Below the pieces are notes generated by a model, which was given only the letters and a program-made list of their open reading frames with translations, searched no databases and was not told the origin of the DNA. Below, piece by piece: positions 22,875 through 31,558 of a stretch of DNA of 64,000 nucleotides (positions are counted from its first letter, which is position 1; each line of letters opens with the position of its first letter). Both the position numbers and the translations under genes were made by a program. This DNA comes from Microvirga sp. 3-52. Its GTDB lineage: Bacteria > Pseudomonadota > Alphaproteobacteria > Rhizobiales > Beijerinckiaceae. The stretch lies in the NCBI RefSeq assembly GCF_018383585.1, contig NZ_JAHAMK010000001.1, positions 1 through 64,000 of the forward strand. The letters are read 5' to 3'.

Positions 22875-23147
22875 ATGGGCGCACCGATCCAGAGGCTCCG
22901 GCACCATATTTCACACTGGCCGCTTTTGGGGTTCCTCAGTCGTCGCGAACCTAGCCCCGGATCAGACGATCCAGACAGGTTTGCCTTGGACGATGTCGTA
23001 GTCACGTTCAAGGAGTGTGAGGGCGTCTGTACGCCAACGGCTGAACAGATCGAGGCGAAGGAACGCGAGCGCGCAGACCAGTTCAAGGGCGATCAGCTTT
23101 TGCCGATCCTGGGATTGGGGGGCGGATCACCGAGCCCACCGTCATGA
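22875..23147 (+). CDS. Small hypothetical protein
   Basis: 90 residues, no signal peptide. The N-terminus is basic and hydrophobic (LRHHISHWPLLGFLSRREPS), the middle acidic (GSDDPDRFALDDVVVTFKEC), and the C-terminus Gly/Pro/Ser-rich. Support comes mainly from a strong ribosome site (GAGAGGAGG, 9 bases before the ATG). No family recognised. Confidence 0.55.
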   Translation: MGAPIQRLRHHISHWPLLGFLSRREPSPGSDDPDRFALDDVVVTFKECEGVCTPTAEQIEAKERERADQFKGDQLLPILGLGGGSPSPPS

Positions 23148-23172
23148 GCGGCGAACGCCAAGCCTCGGCCGA

Positions 23173-23526
23173 TCAGGAAAGGAAGAAGCCGGTGATGCCT
23201 AAGACGAGGAAGGCGCTGCCTGCCGCCTGCGCAATTCGGGCGCCTCTCATGTTGACGGCAATATCCGCTCGCACCGCGGCCCGCTCAGATGCCGACATGC
23301 TGTCCCGCCCCTGCAAGCTTGCAGCGTGGACACCCGTGCTCTGGGGGTGACCTACAGGCCCCTCGCTTTCAAGCTCGACCCGGAGGGCGAGGCAGGTGAT
23401 CAGGAGGCCGAGAATCGCGACCCCTGGCCACTCAGCGACCTGATAGGCGAAGTAGGCCGGGAAAGCCGCCGCTGCCAGACAGGCGGTTCCAATCATGAAA
23501 TTGCTGCGTCTCATCATGCGCCCCAT
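23173..23526 (-). CDS. Small membrane protein, function unknown
   Basis: 117 residues from the ATG at 23526. Two adjacent hydrophobic segments near the N-terminus (FMIGTACLAAAAFPAYFAY, PGVAILGLLITCLAL), a polar loop of about 45 residues, and a third segment at the C-terminus (GSAFLVLGITGFFL). The loop contains SMSASERAAVRADIAVNMRG. Likely an inner membrane protein. No family recognised. The open frame begins at 23595, but the methionine cluster at 23515-23526 fits better. Confidence 0.6.
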   Translation of the reverse strand: MGRMMRRSNFMIGTACLAAAAFPAYFAYQVAEWPGVAILGLLITCLALRVELESEGPVGHPQSTGVHAASLQGRDSMSASERAAVRADIAVNMRGARIAQAAGSAFLVLGITGFFLS

Positions 23527-23679
23527 GCCACTCCTGAGGGAATGCGAGGCGCTACGAGGAGCGTTTGAGACGGGCGCAGCGCCCAGAGCGCTCAATCTTA
23601 CGCCTCACCCTCGATGGATACAAATTTTGAACGAAAGCGGAGACGAGGTGATCGAGTAGGCCTCGCACGGACGGTACGG

Positions 23680-23966
23680 TATCGTTTCAGCCCATTCTGA
23701 AAGAATTCCGCGGCAGATCTGGCAAGAATTAGTACGGAGAAGTTTAAGTGGCTTCGGGGGAGCCGAAGAAGCCATCATCACATTTGCTCCAGCGCTCTTG
23801 CGAGGCCATTGAAGCGCCCGCCCGGTCCACCCAGGCGGAGCACCTCCCTAAAATCCCATCACGCTGGAATCCGCCGCGCCTATTCCTCCTTCAACCGGCC
23901 CCAGTTCTCCCAGAACGGCTCCGGCCCCGGCGTCTCGCTGGCCGCGCGGGCGGCCAGGACGTCGAG
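23680..23966. repeat. Diverged duplicate of 24950-25211 ending at a chimeric junction
   Basis: This block matches 24950-25211 over its length with scattered changes (for example AATTCCGCGGCAG, GCCCGGTCCACCC and GCGGGCGGCCAGGACGTCGAG in both). It contains the downstream region and last 35 or so codons of an SRPBCC gene in reverse. The match stops exactly at GACGTCGAG (23958-23966), after which the sequence continues as the tail of an XRE-regulator gene. Confidence 0.85.
23859..23966 (-). pseudogene. Remnant of an SRPBCC gene (3' end only)
   Basis: Read on the minus strand, this gives LDVLAARAA, then PFWENWGRLK and a premature TAG, where the intact gene at 25103-25672 has a Tyr codon. It has no start and no N-terminal domain. 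It is part of the chimeric duplication and cannot make a functional protein. Confidence 0.75.
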
Positions 23967-24098
23967 TTCATCGCTGTGGCCAAGGCGATGAGGTTGGACC
24001 CGAAAACGCTGTTTGACCAGCTTCTGCGGGAAGGCCATTTAGGAATGGGTGATGCAGCGGGCTCTCGGGGTCTTCCGTCGCATGTTAAACCAGGTTAA
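23958..24098 (+). pseudogene. Remnant of an XRE-regulator gene (3' end only)
   Basis: Plus-strand translation gives VEFIAVAKAMRLDPKTLFDQ, closely matching VEFIAVAEALKLDPRALIDQ at the C-terminus of the intact regulator at 22416-22652. The helix-turn-helix part is absent; upstream sequence is instead SRPBCC-derived antisense DNA. Confidence 0.75.
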
Positions 24099-24204
24099 CG
24101 CATTGAAATAACACAGGTTAAGAGTGCAGGAATTCCAGAAATCTCCGTGAACAATGGAGTTCTTCCGTGGTATGTAAGGACCTCACCAAACAGGGGAGAT
24201 TGCG

Positions 24205-24459
24205 GTGCCTCGGTACTATTTCGACGTGTCCGTGGGTGATGATTTCACCCGCGATGATGTGGGCTTCGAATACGAGAACCTGGCCGTCGCTGAAGCCGAG
24301 GCCGCCCGCGCTGCGGCTGAGATCAGCCAGGATGCTTTGCCGAAGCGCCGCACGTCTGATGTCTGCGTCGTGGTCCGGGTCCGGGACGGAGACGGCCTCC
24401 TGCTGTTCACTGTGGAAGTCTCGATGAACGTGCGCCGGACGGTGCGCGCGCTCGCGTAA
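24205..24459 (+). CDS. DUF6894 family protein
   Basis: 84 residues. Pattern typical of the family: MPRYYFDVSVGDDFTRDDVG, an acidic/alanine-rich middle, and a C-terminal beta segment DVCVVVRVRDGDGLLLFTVE. These small proteins are multi-copy in Methylobacterium, Bradyrhizobium and relatives; function unknown. The start is GTG at 24205, preceded by AGGGGAGA. It is a stand-alone gene in the accessory zone. Confidence 0.8.
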   Translation: MPRYYFDVSVGDDFTRDDVGFEYENLAVAEAEAARAAAEISQDALPKRRTSDVCVVVRVRDGDGLLLFTVEVSMNVRRTVRALA

Positions 24460-24553
24460 GACGATCGTCCGTGAATTTCCTAGAGCCCATTTATGGAATG
24501 CTCCGCCTGCCGAGCTAGTTGTGGTCGCAGTGCTCAGGTCAGAGTGTGGAGCC

Positions 24554-24894
24554 ATGACCTACTTGATCATCAAAGCGGCCGTTTCAGGCGTTCTTGTTAT
24601 GGTCATCTCCGAGGTCGCACGGCGCAGTCCTGGGTTGGGCGGGCTTATTGCCTCGCTGCCGCTGGTATCCCTGCTCGGCATCATCTGGCTATGGCGCGAT
24701 ACCTCTGACCTGGAGCGTATCGCCAGCCATGCGGAGGCAACTTTCTGGTTCGTCCTTCCGTCTTTGCCGATGTCCCGATGACGCTTCGGCACGGTATCGG
24801 GTTCTGGCTCGCTTTAGCCCTGTCGTGCGTCCTGACGATGTTGCTCTATCTCGGCACCGTCTGGGTTCTGCCGAAGATCGGCATCGACATCTAG
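24554..24894 (+). pseudogene. Frameshifted DUF3147-family membrane protein
   Basis: From the ATG at 24554 the frame reads a normal family N-terminus (MTYLIIKAAVSGVLVMVISE; GGLIASLPLVSLLGIIWLWR; TFWFVLPSLPM) and then hits TGA at 24779-24781. The expected C-terminus continues in a different frame, with RHGIGFWLALALSCVLTMLL and VLPKIGIDI, to TAG at 24892-24894. A deletion of roughly ten bases near 24770-24782, where LPMFLVLPALL would be expected, explains both. Likely inactive unless the sequence is in error. Confidence 0.75.
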
Positions 24895-24949
24895 CTCGAT
24901 CGCAAGAGAGCTGCGAATCTCCGATAAGCGTGTTGATGGGACCAGATCA

Positions 24950-25211
24950 GGTGTCGTTTCAGCCTCTTCGGTAGAATTCCGCGGCAGTTCTGGCGGGGAA
25001 TGAGCAATGGAGCAGTTTATGTGGCTTTGGGGGAGCCGAAGGCGCCGTCGTTAAGGTAGCCCCGCCCGGTCCACCCGGGCGGAGCCCCTTCCTAAAACCC
25101 CATCATTCCGGAATCCGCCGCGCGTACTCGTCCTTCAACCGGCTCCAGTTGTCCCAGAACGGCGCCGGCCCCGGCACCTTGCCGGCCGCGCGGGCGGCCA
25201 GGACGTCGAGA
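24950..25211. repeat. Source copy of the duplicated block (see 23680-23966)
   Basis: Contains the last 36 codons of the intact SRPBCC gene (minus strand) and about 150 bases downstream of it. It matches 23680-23966. Confidence 0.8.
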
Positions 25212-25672
25212 TGGGCGTGCCAGCCGGCGCTGACGTTGAGCAGGGTCGAGCGGTCGGGCACACGGCGGTGGACCAGGGTGAGGAGCACCTCGGTGCCCTT
25301 CCGTTCCAGCTCGAAGGAGACGCCGCCGGTCGAGCCCCAGGTGATGGCGAGCTTGTGCGGCGGGTCGAGCTCGGTGATCCGGCTCTCCATCTTGTGCTCC
25401 TCGCCGAAGCCGGGCGGGCGCTCGCCGGGCGGGTTGGTGAGTTCGCTGTTGCGCCAGACGAATTCGACCGGCGCTCCAAGCGTCAGCTCCATCTCGCCCG
25501 CCGCGAGCCATTGGCGGCGCAGGTCGCTCTCCGTGAGATAGGCCCAGATGCGCTCGATGGGGCCGGGCAGCAGGCGCTGGATCGTCAGCGTGGCGGGGTC
25601 GGTCAGCACGCCGTAGGGGCTGCGGGCCGCCAAGTCCGTGGTGGTATGATCATTGGTCGTAAGGTCGGTCAT
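25103..25672 (-). CDS. SRPBCC (AHSA1/START-like) protein in an ArsR operon
   Basis: 189 residues from the ATG at 25672. The AHSA1-like fold is recognised by TIQRLLPGPIERIWAYLTES, DLRRQWLAAGEMELTLGAPV, and GTEVLLTLVHRRVPDRSTLL, ending with WHAHLDVLAAR. It probably binds a small hydrophobic ligand; function unassigned. It overlaps the upstream ArsR gene by four bases (ATGA), a very common pairing in which the regulator controls the SRPBCC gene. The frame is open further upstream, but that region is the regulator's coding sequence. Confidence 0.9.
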   Translation of the reverse strand: MTDLTTNDHTTTDLAARSPYGVLTDPATLTIQRLLPGPIERIWAYLTESDLRRQWLAAGEMELTLGAPVEFVWRNSELTNPPGERPPGFGEEHKMESRITELDPPHKLAITWGSTGGVSFELERKGTEVLLTLVHRRVPDRSTLLNVSAGWHAHLDVLAARAAGKVPGPAPFWDNWSRLKDEYARRIPE

Positions 25673-26034
25673 TCGTCGTCTCCTTTCGAGGGTGGGGACT
25701 TTTGGGCGTCCTCCTCGCGGAGGAGCCGTTCCAGCACGTCCAGACGGTCGGTCCAGAAGCGTTCGTAGACGCTCAGCCACTGGTGGGCGCTCGCGAGCGG
25801 CCCAGGGTCGAGGCGGCAGACATGGGTGCGGCCGCGGATCTCGCGCCGGAGCAGACCGGCCTGTTCCAACGCCTTGATGTGCTTCGAGGCGGCCGCCAGC
25901 GAGATCGCGAAGGGTTCGGCCAGTTGGCTCACCGTGCGCTCGCCCTCCGCGAGATCGCGCAGCATCCGCCGCCGGGTGGAATCGCCGAGGGCGTGAAAGA
26001 CGGTGTCGAGCCGGGATGTCTGTAATTCAACCAT
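25669..26034 (-). CDS. ArsR-family repressor (SRPBCC-linked type)
   Basis: 121 residues from the ATG at 26034. Winged helix: TVFHALGDSTRRRMLRDLAE, VSQLAEPFAISLAAASKHIK, LEQAGLLRREIRGRTHVCRL. There are no Cys-based metal sites of the ArsR type, which fits the SdpR/SRPBCC-linked subgroup. Its start codon lies inside a palindrome (26025-26044) likely bound by the protein itself, so autorepression is expected. The downstream SRPBCC gene overlaps. Confidence 0.92.
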   Translation of the reverse strand: MVELQTSRLDTVFHALGDSTRRRMLRDLAEGERTVSQLAEPFAISLAAASKHIKALEQAGLLRREIRGRTHVCRLDPGPLASAHQWLSVYERFWTDRLDVLERLLREEDAQKSPPSKGDDE

Positions 26035-26084
26035 GTGGTTGAATATAGACGCAGACGTTCCGATAGTCAACTGATTGGTTGAAT
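26025..26084. promoter_or_regulatory. Palindrome and repeated half-site, candidate ArsR operator
   Basis: ATTCAACCA (26025-26033) and TGGTTGAAT (26036-26044) form a 9-base inverted repeat covering the ArsR start codon. The half-site TGGTTGAAT recurs at 26076-26084, exactly 40 bases further. Similar TTCAACC/GGTTGAA palindromes are known before ArsR-SRPBCC operons. Confidence 0.6.
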
Positions 26085-26107
26085 GAATTGCCGCGCCGCT
26101 TCCGCCG

Positions 26108-26217
26108 CGTCATCCCGGGCGGTCCCTGGACTTGATCCGGGGACCGCCATCTCGATTGTCTGGAGCACCGCGCTTCTCATCATCGGGATCACCGGCACGA
26201 GGCCGGTGATGACGGGA
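26108..26217. repeat. Dispersed palindromic repeat, family B
   Basis: A left hairpin (GGCGGTCCCTGG with CCGGGGACCGCC) and a right hairpin (ATCACCGGCACGAGGCCGGTGAT) are joined by GAGCACCGCGCTTCTCATCATCG-type linker sequence. It fills most of the gap between the ArsR and cyclase genes; nothing else is seen there. Confidence 0.8.
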
Positions 26218-26370
26218 GGAGGTCTCCAGAGCTTTACGAACCGCAGACCGACGTCGGTTCCCAGGATGAGGGCCTGTTTCCGGTTCAGGGATGGCCATGA
26301 CCGGGCGTTCGAGAGCATTCCGGCTTCCCGCCAAACCATGTAGATTACGTAAGGGAAGATGGAGGACGCG

Positions 26371-27183
26371 ATGCCGATATTCCTGGACCGTCACGACCTG
26401 AAGGGCCTGACCGCCACCGACATCGCGGAGGCGCATCGCAAGGACCTGGAGGTGCAGGGGCGCTACGGGGTACGGTTCCTGACCTACTGGTTCGACGACA
26501 CTCGCGGCACCGCGTTCTGCCTCATCGATGCTCCCGACATCGAGACCGCCATGCGGGTGCACGACGAGGCCCACGGGGAGGTCGCCCGCGACGTGATCGA
26601 GGTCGATCTTTCCGCCGTCGAGGCCTTTCTCGGCCGCATCTCCGACCCGGAGGCGGCGGGGTGCTGTTCCGGGACCAAAGTCGATCCGGCCCTGCGCACC
26701 ATCATGTTCACCGACATCGTCGATTCCACCGCGATGACCGAGCGCCTCGGCGACACGCGCGCCGTCGAGATGGTGCGGGCGCACGACGCCATGGTCCGCC
26801 GCGTCCTGCACGACAAGGGCGGGCGCGAGGTCAAGCACACGGGCGACGGGATCATGGCCTCCTTCGACGACGCAATCGCCGCCGTCGATGCCGCCCGCGC
26901 CATCCAGCGGGCCTTCGAGGCCTTCAACCTAGCAAGCCGCGAAAAGCTGCGGGTGCGCATCGGCCTCGACGCCGGCGAGCCGGTGGCCGACCACAACGAT
27001 CTGTTCGGCGCGACCGTGCAGATGGCGGCACGCCTGTGCCAGAGCGCAGACCCCGACACCATCGTGGTGTCCGGGGCGGTATCAGGATCCCTTCCCGGCC
27101 GCTTCTCGCTCGTGGATCTCGGGTCACGAAGCCTGAAGGGGTTCGCCCAGCCGGTCGAGGCGTTCGCGGTGAGCTGGCGGTGA
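26371..27183 (+). CDS. DUF4242 domain fused to a class III adenylate/guanylate cyclase
   Basis: 270 residues. Residues 1-85 match DUF4242 (IFLDRHDLKGLTATDIAEAH, then FDDTRGTAFCLIDAPDIETA). Residues 105-270 form a class III cyclase domain: IMFTDIVDSTAMTERLGD with the first metal Asp, EVKHTGDGIMASF with a Lys and the second metal Asp, VRIGLDAGEP, and LFGATVQMAARLC. The transition-state Asn-Arg region reads VQMAAR, so the Asn position is Gln. It is predicted to be soluble and to make cAMP or cGMP, perhaps in response to DUF4242 ligand or metal binding (inference). ATG 26371 has GGAGG upstream; 26359 is an alternative. Confidence 0.88.
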   Translation: MPIFLDRHDLKGLTATDIAEAHRKDLEVQGRYGVRFLTYWFDDTRGTAFCLIDAPDIETAMRVHDEAHGEVARDVIEVDLSAVEAFLGRISDPEAAGCCSGTKVDPALRTIMFTDIVDSTAMTERLGDTRAVEMVRAHDAMVRRVLHDKGGREVKHTGDGIMASFDDAIAAVDAARAIQRAFEAFNLASREKLRVRIGLDAGEPVADHNDLFGATVQMAARLCQSADPDTIVVSGAVSGSLPGRFSLVDLGSRSLKGFAQPVEAFAVSWR

Positions 27184-27193
27184 GGAGCACATC

Positions 27194-27290
27194 GTGTCAT
27201 CCCCGGCGCACGAAGTGCGGGAGGGGGATCCATGGCGCTGAGCGTGTGAGTGGATTCCCTCCGCTGACGCTCCGGCCGGCAATGACATGC
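27194..27290. repeat. Dispersed palindromic repeat, family C
   Basis: Starts GTGTCATCCCCGGCG and ends CTCCGGCCGGCAATGACA, with GGGGGATCCATGG and AGTGGATTCCCT inside. The same element is found inside a coding sequence at 32095-32195. Confidence 0.75.
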
Positions 27291-27308
27291 GTGGCAAACG
27301 AAAACCGC

Positions 27309-30014
27309 CTACCGCCCCTTGCGTCCCTTGAATTTCGGCTTCTGTCCGGCCAGCCCCTGCGTCGAGCGCGCGGCGGGGCGCTCGCGGTAGTTCAGCGGGA
27401 CCTCCCGGTCCGTGCCGGGGCCCATCTCGTCGAGGCCGGGCTTGCGGATGCGGGTGCCTTCGTCCGAGCGGCCCTTGCCGGCCGGGCCGTAGGCATCCGA
27501 ATCCTCGTCGCCCGCGGTCGCGCCGTCACCCGAGGGCGGCAGGCCCTTCGGCGGCAGGTTGGCGCTGCGGCCGTATTTGCGTGAGCCGCCATACCGGCCC
27601 GCTTCCTTCTCCACGTCGCTTTGGCGCGCCATCGGATCGTCGCTGATCGCAAGCTCGGTCGCCTGCAGGCGCTTGAGCTCGTCGCGCAGGCGGGCGGCCT
27701 CCTCGAACTCCAGGTTCGCGGCGGCTTCGCGCATGCGCTTTTCCATGTCGGCGATGACGGCCTTGAGGTTGTGGCCGACCGTCCTGTCGGCGAGACCGGT
27801 GTCGACCGACACGTGATCGCGCTCATAGACGCTCTCGAGAATGTCGGCGATGTTCTTCTTCACGGATTGCGGCGTGATGCCGTGCTCGGCGTTGTAGGCG
27901 AGCTGCTTCTCGCGGCGCCGGTTGGTCTCGGCGATGGCGCGCTCCATGGAGCCGGTGATCTTGTCGGCATAGAGGATCGCCTTGCCTTCCACGTTACGCG
28001 CCGCGCGGCCGATGGTCTGCACCAGCGAAGTCTCGGAGCGCAGGAAGCCTTCCTTGTCCGCATCGAGAATGGCCACGAGCGCGCATTCGGGAATGTCGAG
28101 GCCCTCGCGCAGGAGGTTGATGCCGATGAGCACGTCGAAGGCGCCGAGCCGCAGGTCGCGGATGATCTCGATGCGCTCCAGCGTGTCGATGTCCGAGTGC
28201 ATGTAGCGCACGCGGATGCCGTTCTCATGCATGTATTCGGTGAGGTCTTCCGCCATGCGCTTGGTGAGCGTGGTCACCAGGGTGCGGAACCCTTGCGCTG
28301 CAAGCTCCTTCACCTCGTGCACCAGATCGTCGACCTGGGAGCGCGCAGGCCTGATCTCCACGATGGGATCGACGAGGCCCGTCGGGCGGATGACCTGCTC
28401 GACGAAGATGCCGCCTGTCTGCTCCATCTCCCACTTGGCGGGCGTCGCCGACACGTGGACCGATTGCGGCCGCATGGCGTCCCATTCCTCGAACCTGAGA
28501 GGACGATTGTCGAGGCAGGACGGCAGGCGGAATCCGTATTCGGCAAGCGTCGCCTTGCGGCGGAAGTCGCCGCGATACATGCCGCCGATCTGCGGCACGG
28601 TCACGTGGCTCTCGTCGGTGAACACGAGGGCATTGTCGGGCAGGTATTCGAACAGGGTCGGCGGCGGCTCGCCCGGCTTGCGGCCGGTGAGATAGCGCGA
28701 ATAGTTCTCGATGCCGTTGCACACGCCGGTGGCCTCGATCATCTCGAGGTCGAACTGCGTCCGCTGCTCAAGCCTTTGCGCCTCGAGCAGGCGGCCCATG
28801 CGGGCGAGCTCCTGCAGGCGGTGCTGCAGCTCGTCCTGGATTCCCTTGACGGCCTGCTGCAGCGTGGGACGCGGCGTCACATAGTGCGAGTTCGCATAGA
28901 CCTTCACGAATTGGAGGTCGTTGGTCTTCTTGCCCGTGAGCGGATCGAACTCGACGATGCTCTCGATCTCGTCGCCGAAGAGGCCGATGCGCCAGGCGCG
29001 GTCCTCCAAGTGGGCCGGGAACAGCTCGATGGAATCGCCCCGCACGCGGAACGTGCCGCGGGCGAAGTCGCTCTGGATGCGCTTGTACTGCAGGGCTACG
29101 AGATCCGCGATGAGCTGGCGCTGCTCGATCTTCTCGCCCACCTTCACCGAGAAGGTCATGGCCGTATAGGTCTCGACCGACCCGATACCGTAGATGCACG
29201 ACACGGACGCCACGATGATCACGTCGTCGCGCTCCAGGAGCGCGCGCGTCGCCGAGTGGCGCATCCGGTCGATCTGCTCGTTGATGGAGCTTTCCTTCTC
29301 GATGAAGGTGTCCGAGCGCGGCACGTAGGCCTCGGGCTGGTAGTAGTCGTAATACGAGACGAAGTACTCGACCGCGTTGTCGGGGAAGAACGACTTGAAC
29401 TCGCCGTAGAGCTGCGCGGCGAGCGTCTTGTTCGGGGCCAGGATCAGGGCAGGGCGCTGGGTCTCCTCGATCACCTTGGCCATGGTGAAGGTCTTGCCCG
29501 AGCCGGTGACGCCGAGCAGCACCTGATCGCGCTCCTGCCGGCGCACCCCATCCACCAGTTCGCGGATCGCCGTCGGCTGGTCGCCGGCGGGCTGGAAGTC
29601 CGACTTGATCCTGAACGGAATACCGCCTTCCGACTTCTCGGGCCGGGGCGGGCGGTGCGGCACCCAGAGCGTGCCGTTCTTGAAGCGCGGATCGCCTTCG
29701 GTGAGCAGCCGCGAGAGCGCATCGACCGTGGCGGAATAGCCGGACCCGGAGGAGAGATCGCCCAGCTCCTCGGTCACGTCCGGCCCGTCATCCGGCCCCT
29801 TCAGGCCAAGCTTCTTGGCCAATGCCGGGTCGACATCCGTGATGTCGCCATGGATGAAGGTTTCCTGCGCCCGCTCGGCGAAACCCTCGGCCGCTTCCCG
29901 CTCCCGGTTGACCGCGGGATTCAGGAGGTCGGCCAGATGAGGGGCCAGGGGCTTGAGATCAGGTTTGGACGCCTTCCCGGTGGAAAGCTTGGGCTTCTTG
30001 GGTGATTTGGCCAT
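27309..30014 (-). CDS. uvrB: Excinuclease ABC subunit B
   Basis: 901 residues. Walker A is [15 protein letters not shown]. The beta-hairpin region ([20 protein letters not shown]), the DESH box ([19 protein letters not shown]) and helicase motifs V/VI ([26 protein letters not shown]) are all intact. A UVR motif near 780-810 ([18 protein letters not shown]) binds UvrC. It has a basic N-terminal extension of about 130 residues, normal for this order, and a disordered C-terminal tail. It acts in nucleotide excision repair with UvrA and UvrC. The open frame continues upstream to 31562, but that is antisense to the DUF808 gene. Confidence 0.97.
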   Translation of the reverse strand: MAKSPKKPKLSTGKASKPDLKPLAPHLADLLNPAVNREREAAEGFAERAQETFIHGDITDVDPALAKKLGLKGPDDGPDVTEELGDLSSGSGYSATVDALSRLLTEGDPRFKNGTLWVPHRPPRPEKSEGGIPFRIKSDFQPAGDQPTAIRELVDGVRRQERDQVLLGVTGSGKTFTMAKVIEETQRPALILAPNKTLAAQLYGEFKSFFPDNAVEYFVSYYDYYQPEAYVPRSDTFIEKESSINEQIDRMRHSATRALLERDDVIIVASVSCIYGIGSVETYTAMTFSVKVGEKIEQRQLIADLVALQYKRIQSDFARGTFRVRGDSIELFPAHLEDRAWRIGLFGDEIESIVEFDPLTGKKTNDLQFVKVYANSHYVTPRPTLQQAVKGIQDELQHRLQELARMGRLLEAQRLEQRTQFDLEMIEATGVCNGIENYSRYLTGRKPGEPPPTLFEYLPDNALVFTDESHVTVPQIGGMYRGDFRRKATLAEYGFRLPSCLDNRPLRFEEWDAMRPQSVHVSATPAKWEMEQTGGIFVEQVIRPTGLVDPIVEIRPARSQVDDLVHEVKELAAQGFRTLVTTLTKRMAEDLTEYMHENGIRVRYMHSDIDTLERIEIIRDLRLGAFDVLIGINLLREGLDIPECALVAILDADKEGFLRSETSLVQTIGRAARNVEGKAILYADKITGSMERAIAETNRRREKQLAYNAEHGITPQSVKKNIADILESVYERDHVSVDTGLADRTVGHNLKAVIADMEKRMREAAANLEFEEAARLRDELKRLQATELAISDDPMARQSDVEKEAGRYGGSRKYGRSANLPPKGLPPSGDGATAGDEDSDAYGPAGKGRSDEGTRIRKPGLDEMGPGTDREVPLNYRERPAARSTQGLAGQKPKFKGRKGR

Positions 30015-30061
30015 AGAACGAATATGGTACGAACGGCCCGGGAATGGAAGAGTGAAGGCGG

Positions 30062-31120
30062 TTATACCGTATGCTTCTCCGCCTTCCGGCTCCCGCCCCT
30101 CAGGGCCTTCAGCAGCGGCACGGCAATGAAATGGATGAGTGGGATCAGCACCGCCCCCAGGATGAGCCCGACAAGGCCCGACGCCGCCGCCGAGACGAGC
30201 CATTCGACAATGCCGGCCATGGCCGGAACCGCATGGCCGGCTGCGGCCGCCACATCGTGGATGGCATGGCCCAGCCAGGCGAAGCCGTAGCCTTCGAGCC
30301 CGTGGACGATGATGCCGCCACCGACCCACACCATGGCGGCGGTGCCGACGATGGCGAGCATTTTGAGCAGGATTGGCATCCCCTTCACCAAGCCTCGTCC
30401 GAATACCTTCGTGAGGGGCGCCAGAGCCCGATCCGCGCCCGTGGGTGGCCTGCTGGGCACGGCGCGGCCGAGCATGCGGGAGACAGGCCGGTTGCTGGCC
30501 GCCATGGCCACGCCGGCATCGTCTGCCTTCACGATCAGGGCGACGCCGCCATAGACCAGGGCCGTGATGCCGATGCCGACGACGGCGAGCACCATCGCCT
30601 GCATCCAGGTGGATCCCGCCGGGATGCTCGCCAGCGTGATGGCCATGATCTCGGCCGAGAGGATGAAGTCGGTCTTGATGGCCCCGCTCACCTTCTCGTC
30701 CTCGACGTTCTGGGCCGTCTGGGTCGCGGCGCCGACGGCGGCCTCGTGCTCGTGGGCCCCATGCGGAAACAGCGCCTCGAACACCTTTTCCGAGCCCTCG
30801 TAGCAGAGATAGGCGCCGCCGATCATGAGCAGCGGCGTGATCGCCCAGGGGGCGAACAGGCTGAGGAGCAGGGCCGCCGGCAGCAGATAGATGAGCTTGT
30901 TCTTGAGGGACCCCAGGGCGATCCTGCCGACGATCGGCAGTTCCCGTGCGGCGGAAAAGCCCGTCACGTAGCGCGGCGTCACCGCGGCATCGTCGATCAC
31001 CACGCCGGCCGCCTTGGCGCCGGCCTTCGCCGCCTGGGCGGTCACATCGTCGAGCGAGGCGGCGGCGACCTTGGCGAGGCCGGCAATGTCGTCCAGCAAG
31101 GCGATCAGGCCGATGCTCAT
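30062..31120 (-). CDS. DUF808 family inner membrane protein (YedI-like)
   Basis: 352 residues. The N-terminus [20 protein letters not shown] and [15 protein letters not shown] are the DUF808 signature. Several hydrophobic segments follow ([79 protein letters not shown]). It is an integral membrane protein of unknown function. It is upstream of uvrB on the same strand with a 47-base gap, so co-transcription is possible. Confidence 0.92.
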   Translation of the reverse strand: MSIGLIALLDDIAGLAKVAAASLDDVTAQAAKAGAKAAGVVIDDAAVTPRYVTGFSAARELPIVGRIALGSLKNKLIYLLPAALLLSLFAPWAITPLLMIGGAYLCYEGSEKVFEALFPHGAHEHEAAVGAATQTAQNVEDEKVSGAIKTDFILSAEIMAITLASIPAGSTWMQAMVLAVVGIGITALVYGGVALIVKADDAGVAMAASNRPVSRMLGRAVPSRPPTGADRALAPLTKVFGRGLVKGMPILLKMLAIVGTAAMVWVGGGIIVHGLEGYGFAWLGHAIHDVAAAAGHAVPAMAGIVEWLVSAAASGLVGLILGAVLIPLIHFIAVPLLKALRGGSRKAEKHTV

Positions 31121-31558
31121 GAAGGCTCCTGTCGAGAACGTTTAAACGTGACTGCTGACCTGGGGAGCTACACGGCTCCTCAAGACCTGACAACGTCCTG
31201 AGGCAGGAATTGGGTGCAGGACGGGGCGTCATCCCGGCCGAAGCGCAACGGAAATCCCGGAGCGCTGGCAGAATGCAGTACATGCTCCTCTCCCTTGCGG
31301 GGAAGGATGAAGGGTGGAGGCGCAAGGTTGGAGCGGGCGCTCGATGAGGTCGGGCCAAGCCCGTTCTACCCCTGTCATCACCGGCCTTGTGCCGGTGATC
31401 CCGACGGGTTGCGGCGCAGCGGTTTACGGATCGGTCCTGACGGGAAGGTTGCTCTCCGTCGCACCACCTGCCCCTTCCCGCATGGGGAAAAGCGCTCCAT
31501 CGTGCACGCGATCCCGGATCGACGCTCCGCCCCGGTTGATGCCTCAACCGTTCCCGCC
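31121..31558. other. Intergenic stretch containing a partial family B repeat
   Basis: No gene supported. GTCATCACCGGCCTTGTGCCGGTGATCCCGAC at 31374-31405 is the left hairpin of family B; the right half (to 31443) is degenerate. The rest shows nothing clear. Confidence 0.6.
31374..31443. repeat. Dispersed palindromic repeat, family B (degenerate right half)
   Basis: Left hairpin perfect (CATCACCGGC-CTTGT-GCCGGTGATC); right half reads GGATCGGTCCTGACGG and has lost its stem. Confidence 0.65.

Noticed and set aside
23748-24098. 116-codon plus-strand frame as a real gene
   Set aside because: It crosses the chimeric junction: the first part is antisense to an SRPBCC fragment and only the tail is XRE-derived. 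No ribosome site or family support.
27621-30005. 794-codon plus-strand open frame
   Set aside because: Exactly antisense to uvrB; no motif or ribosome site; composition (His, Arg, Leu, Asp) is that of a mirrored GC-rich gene.
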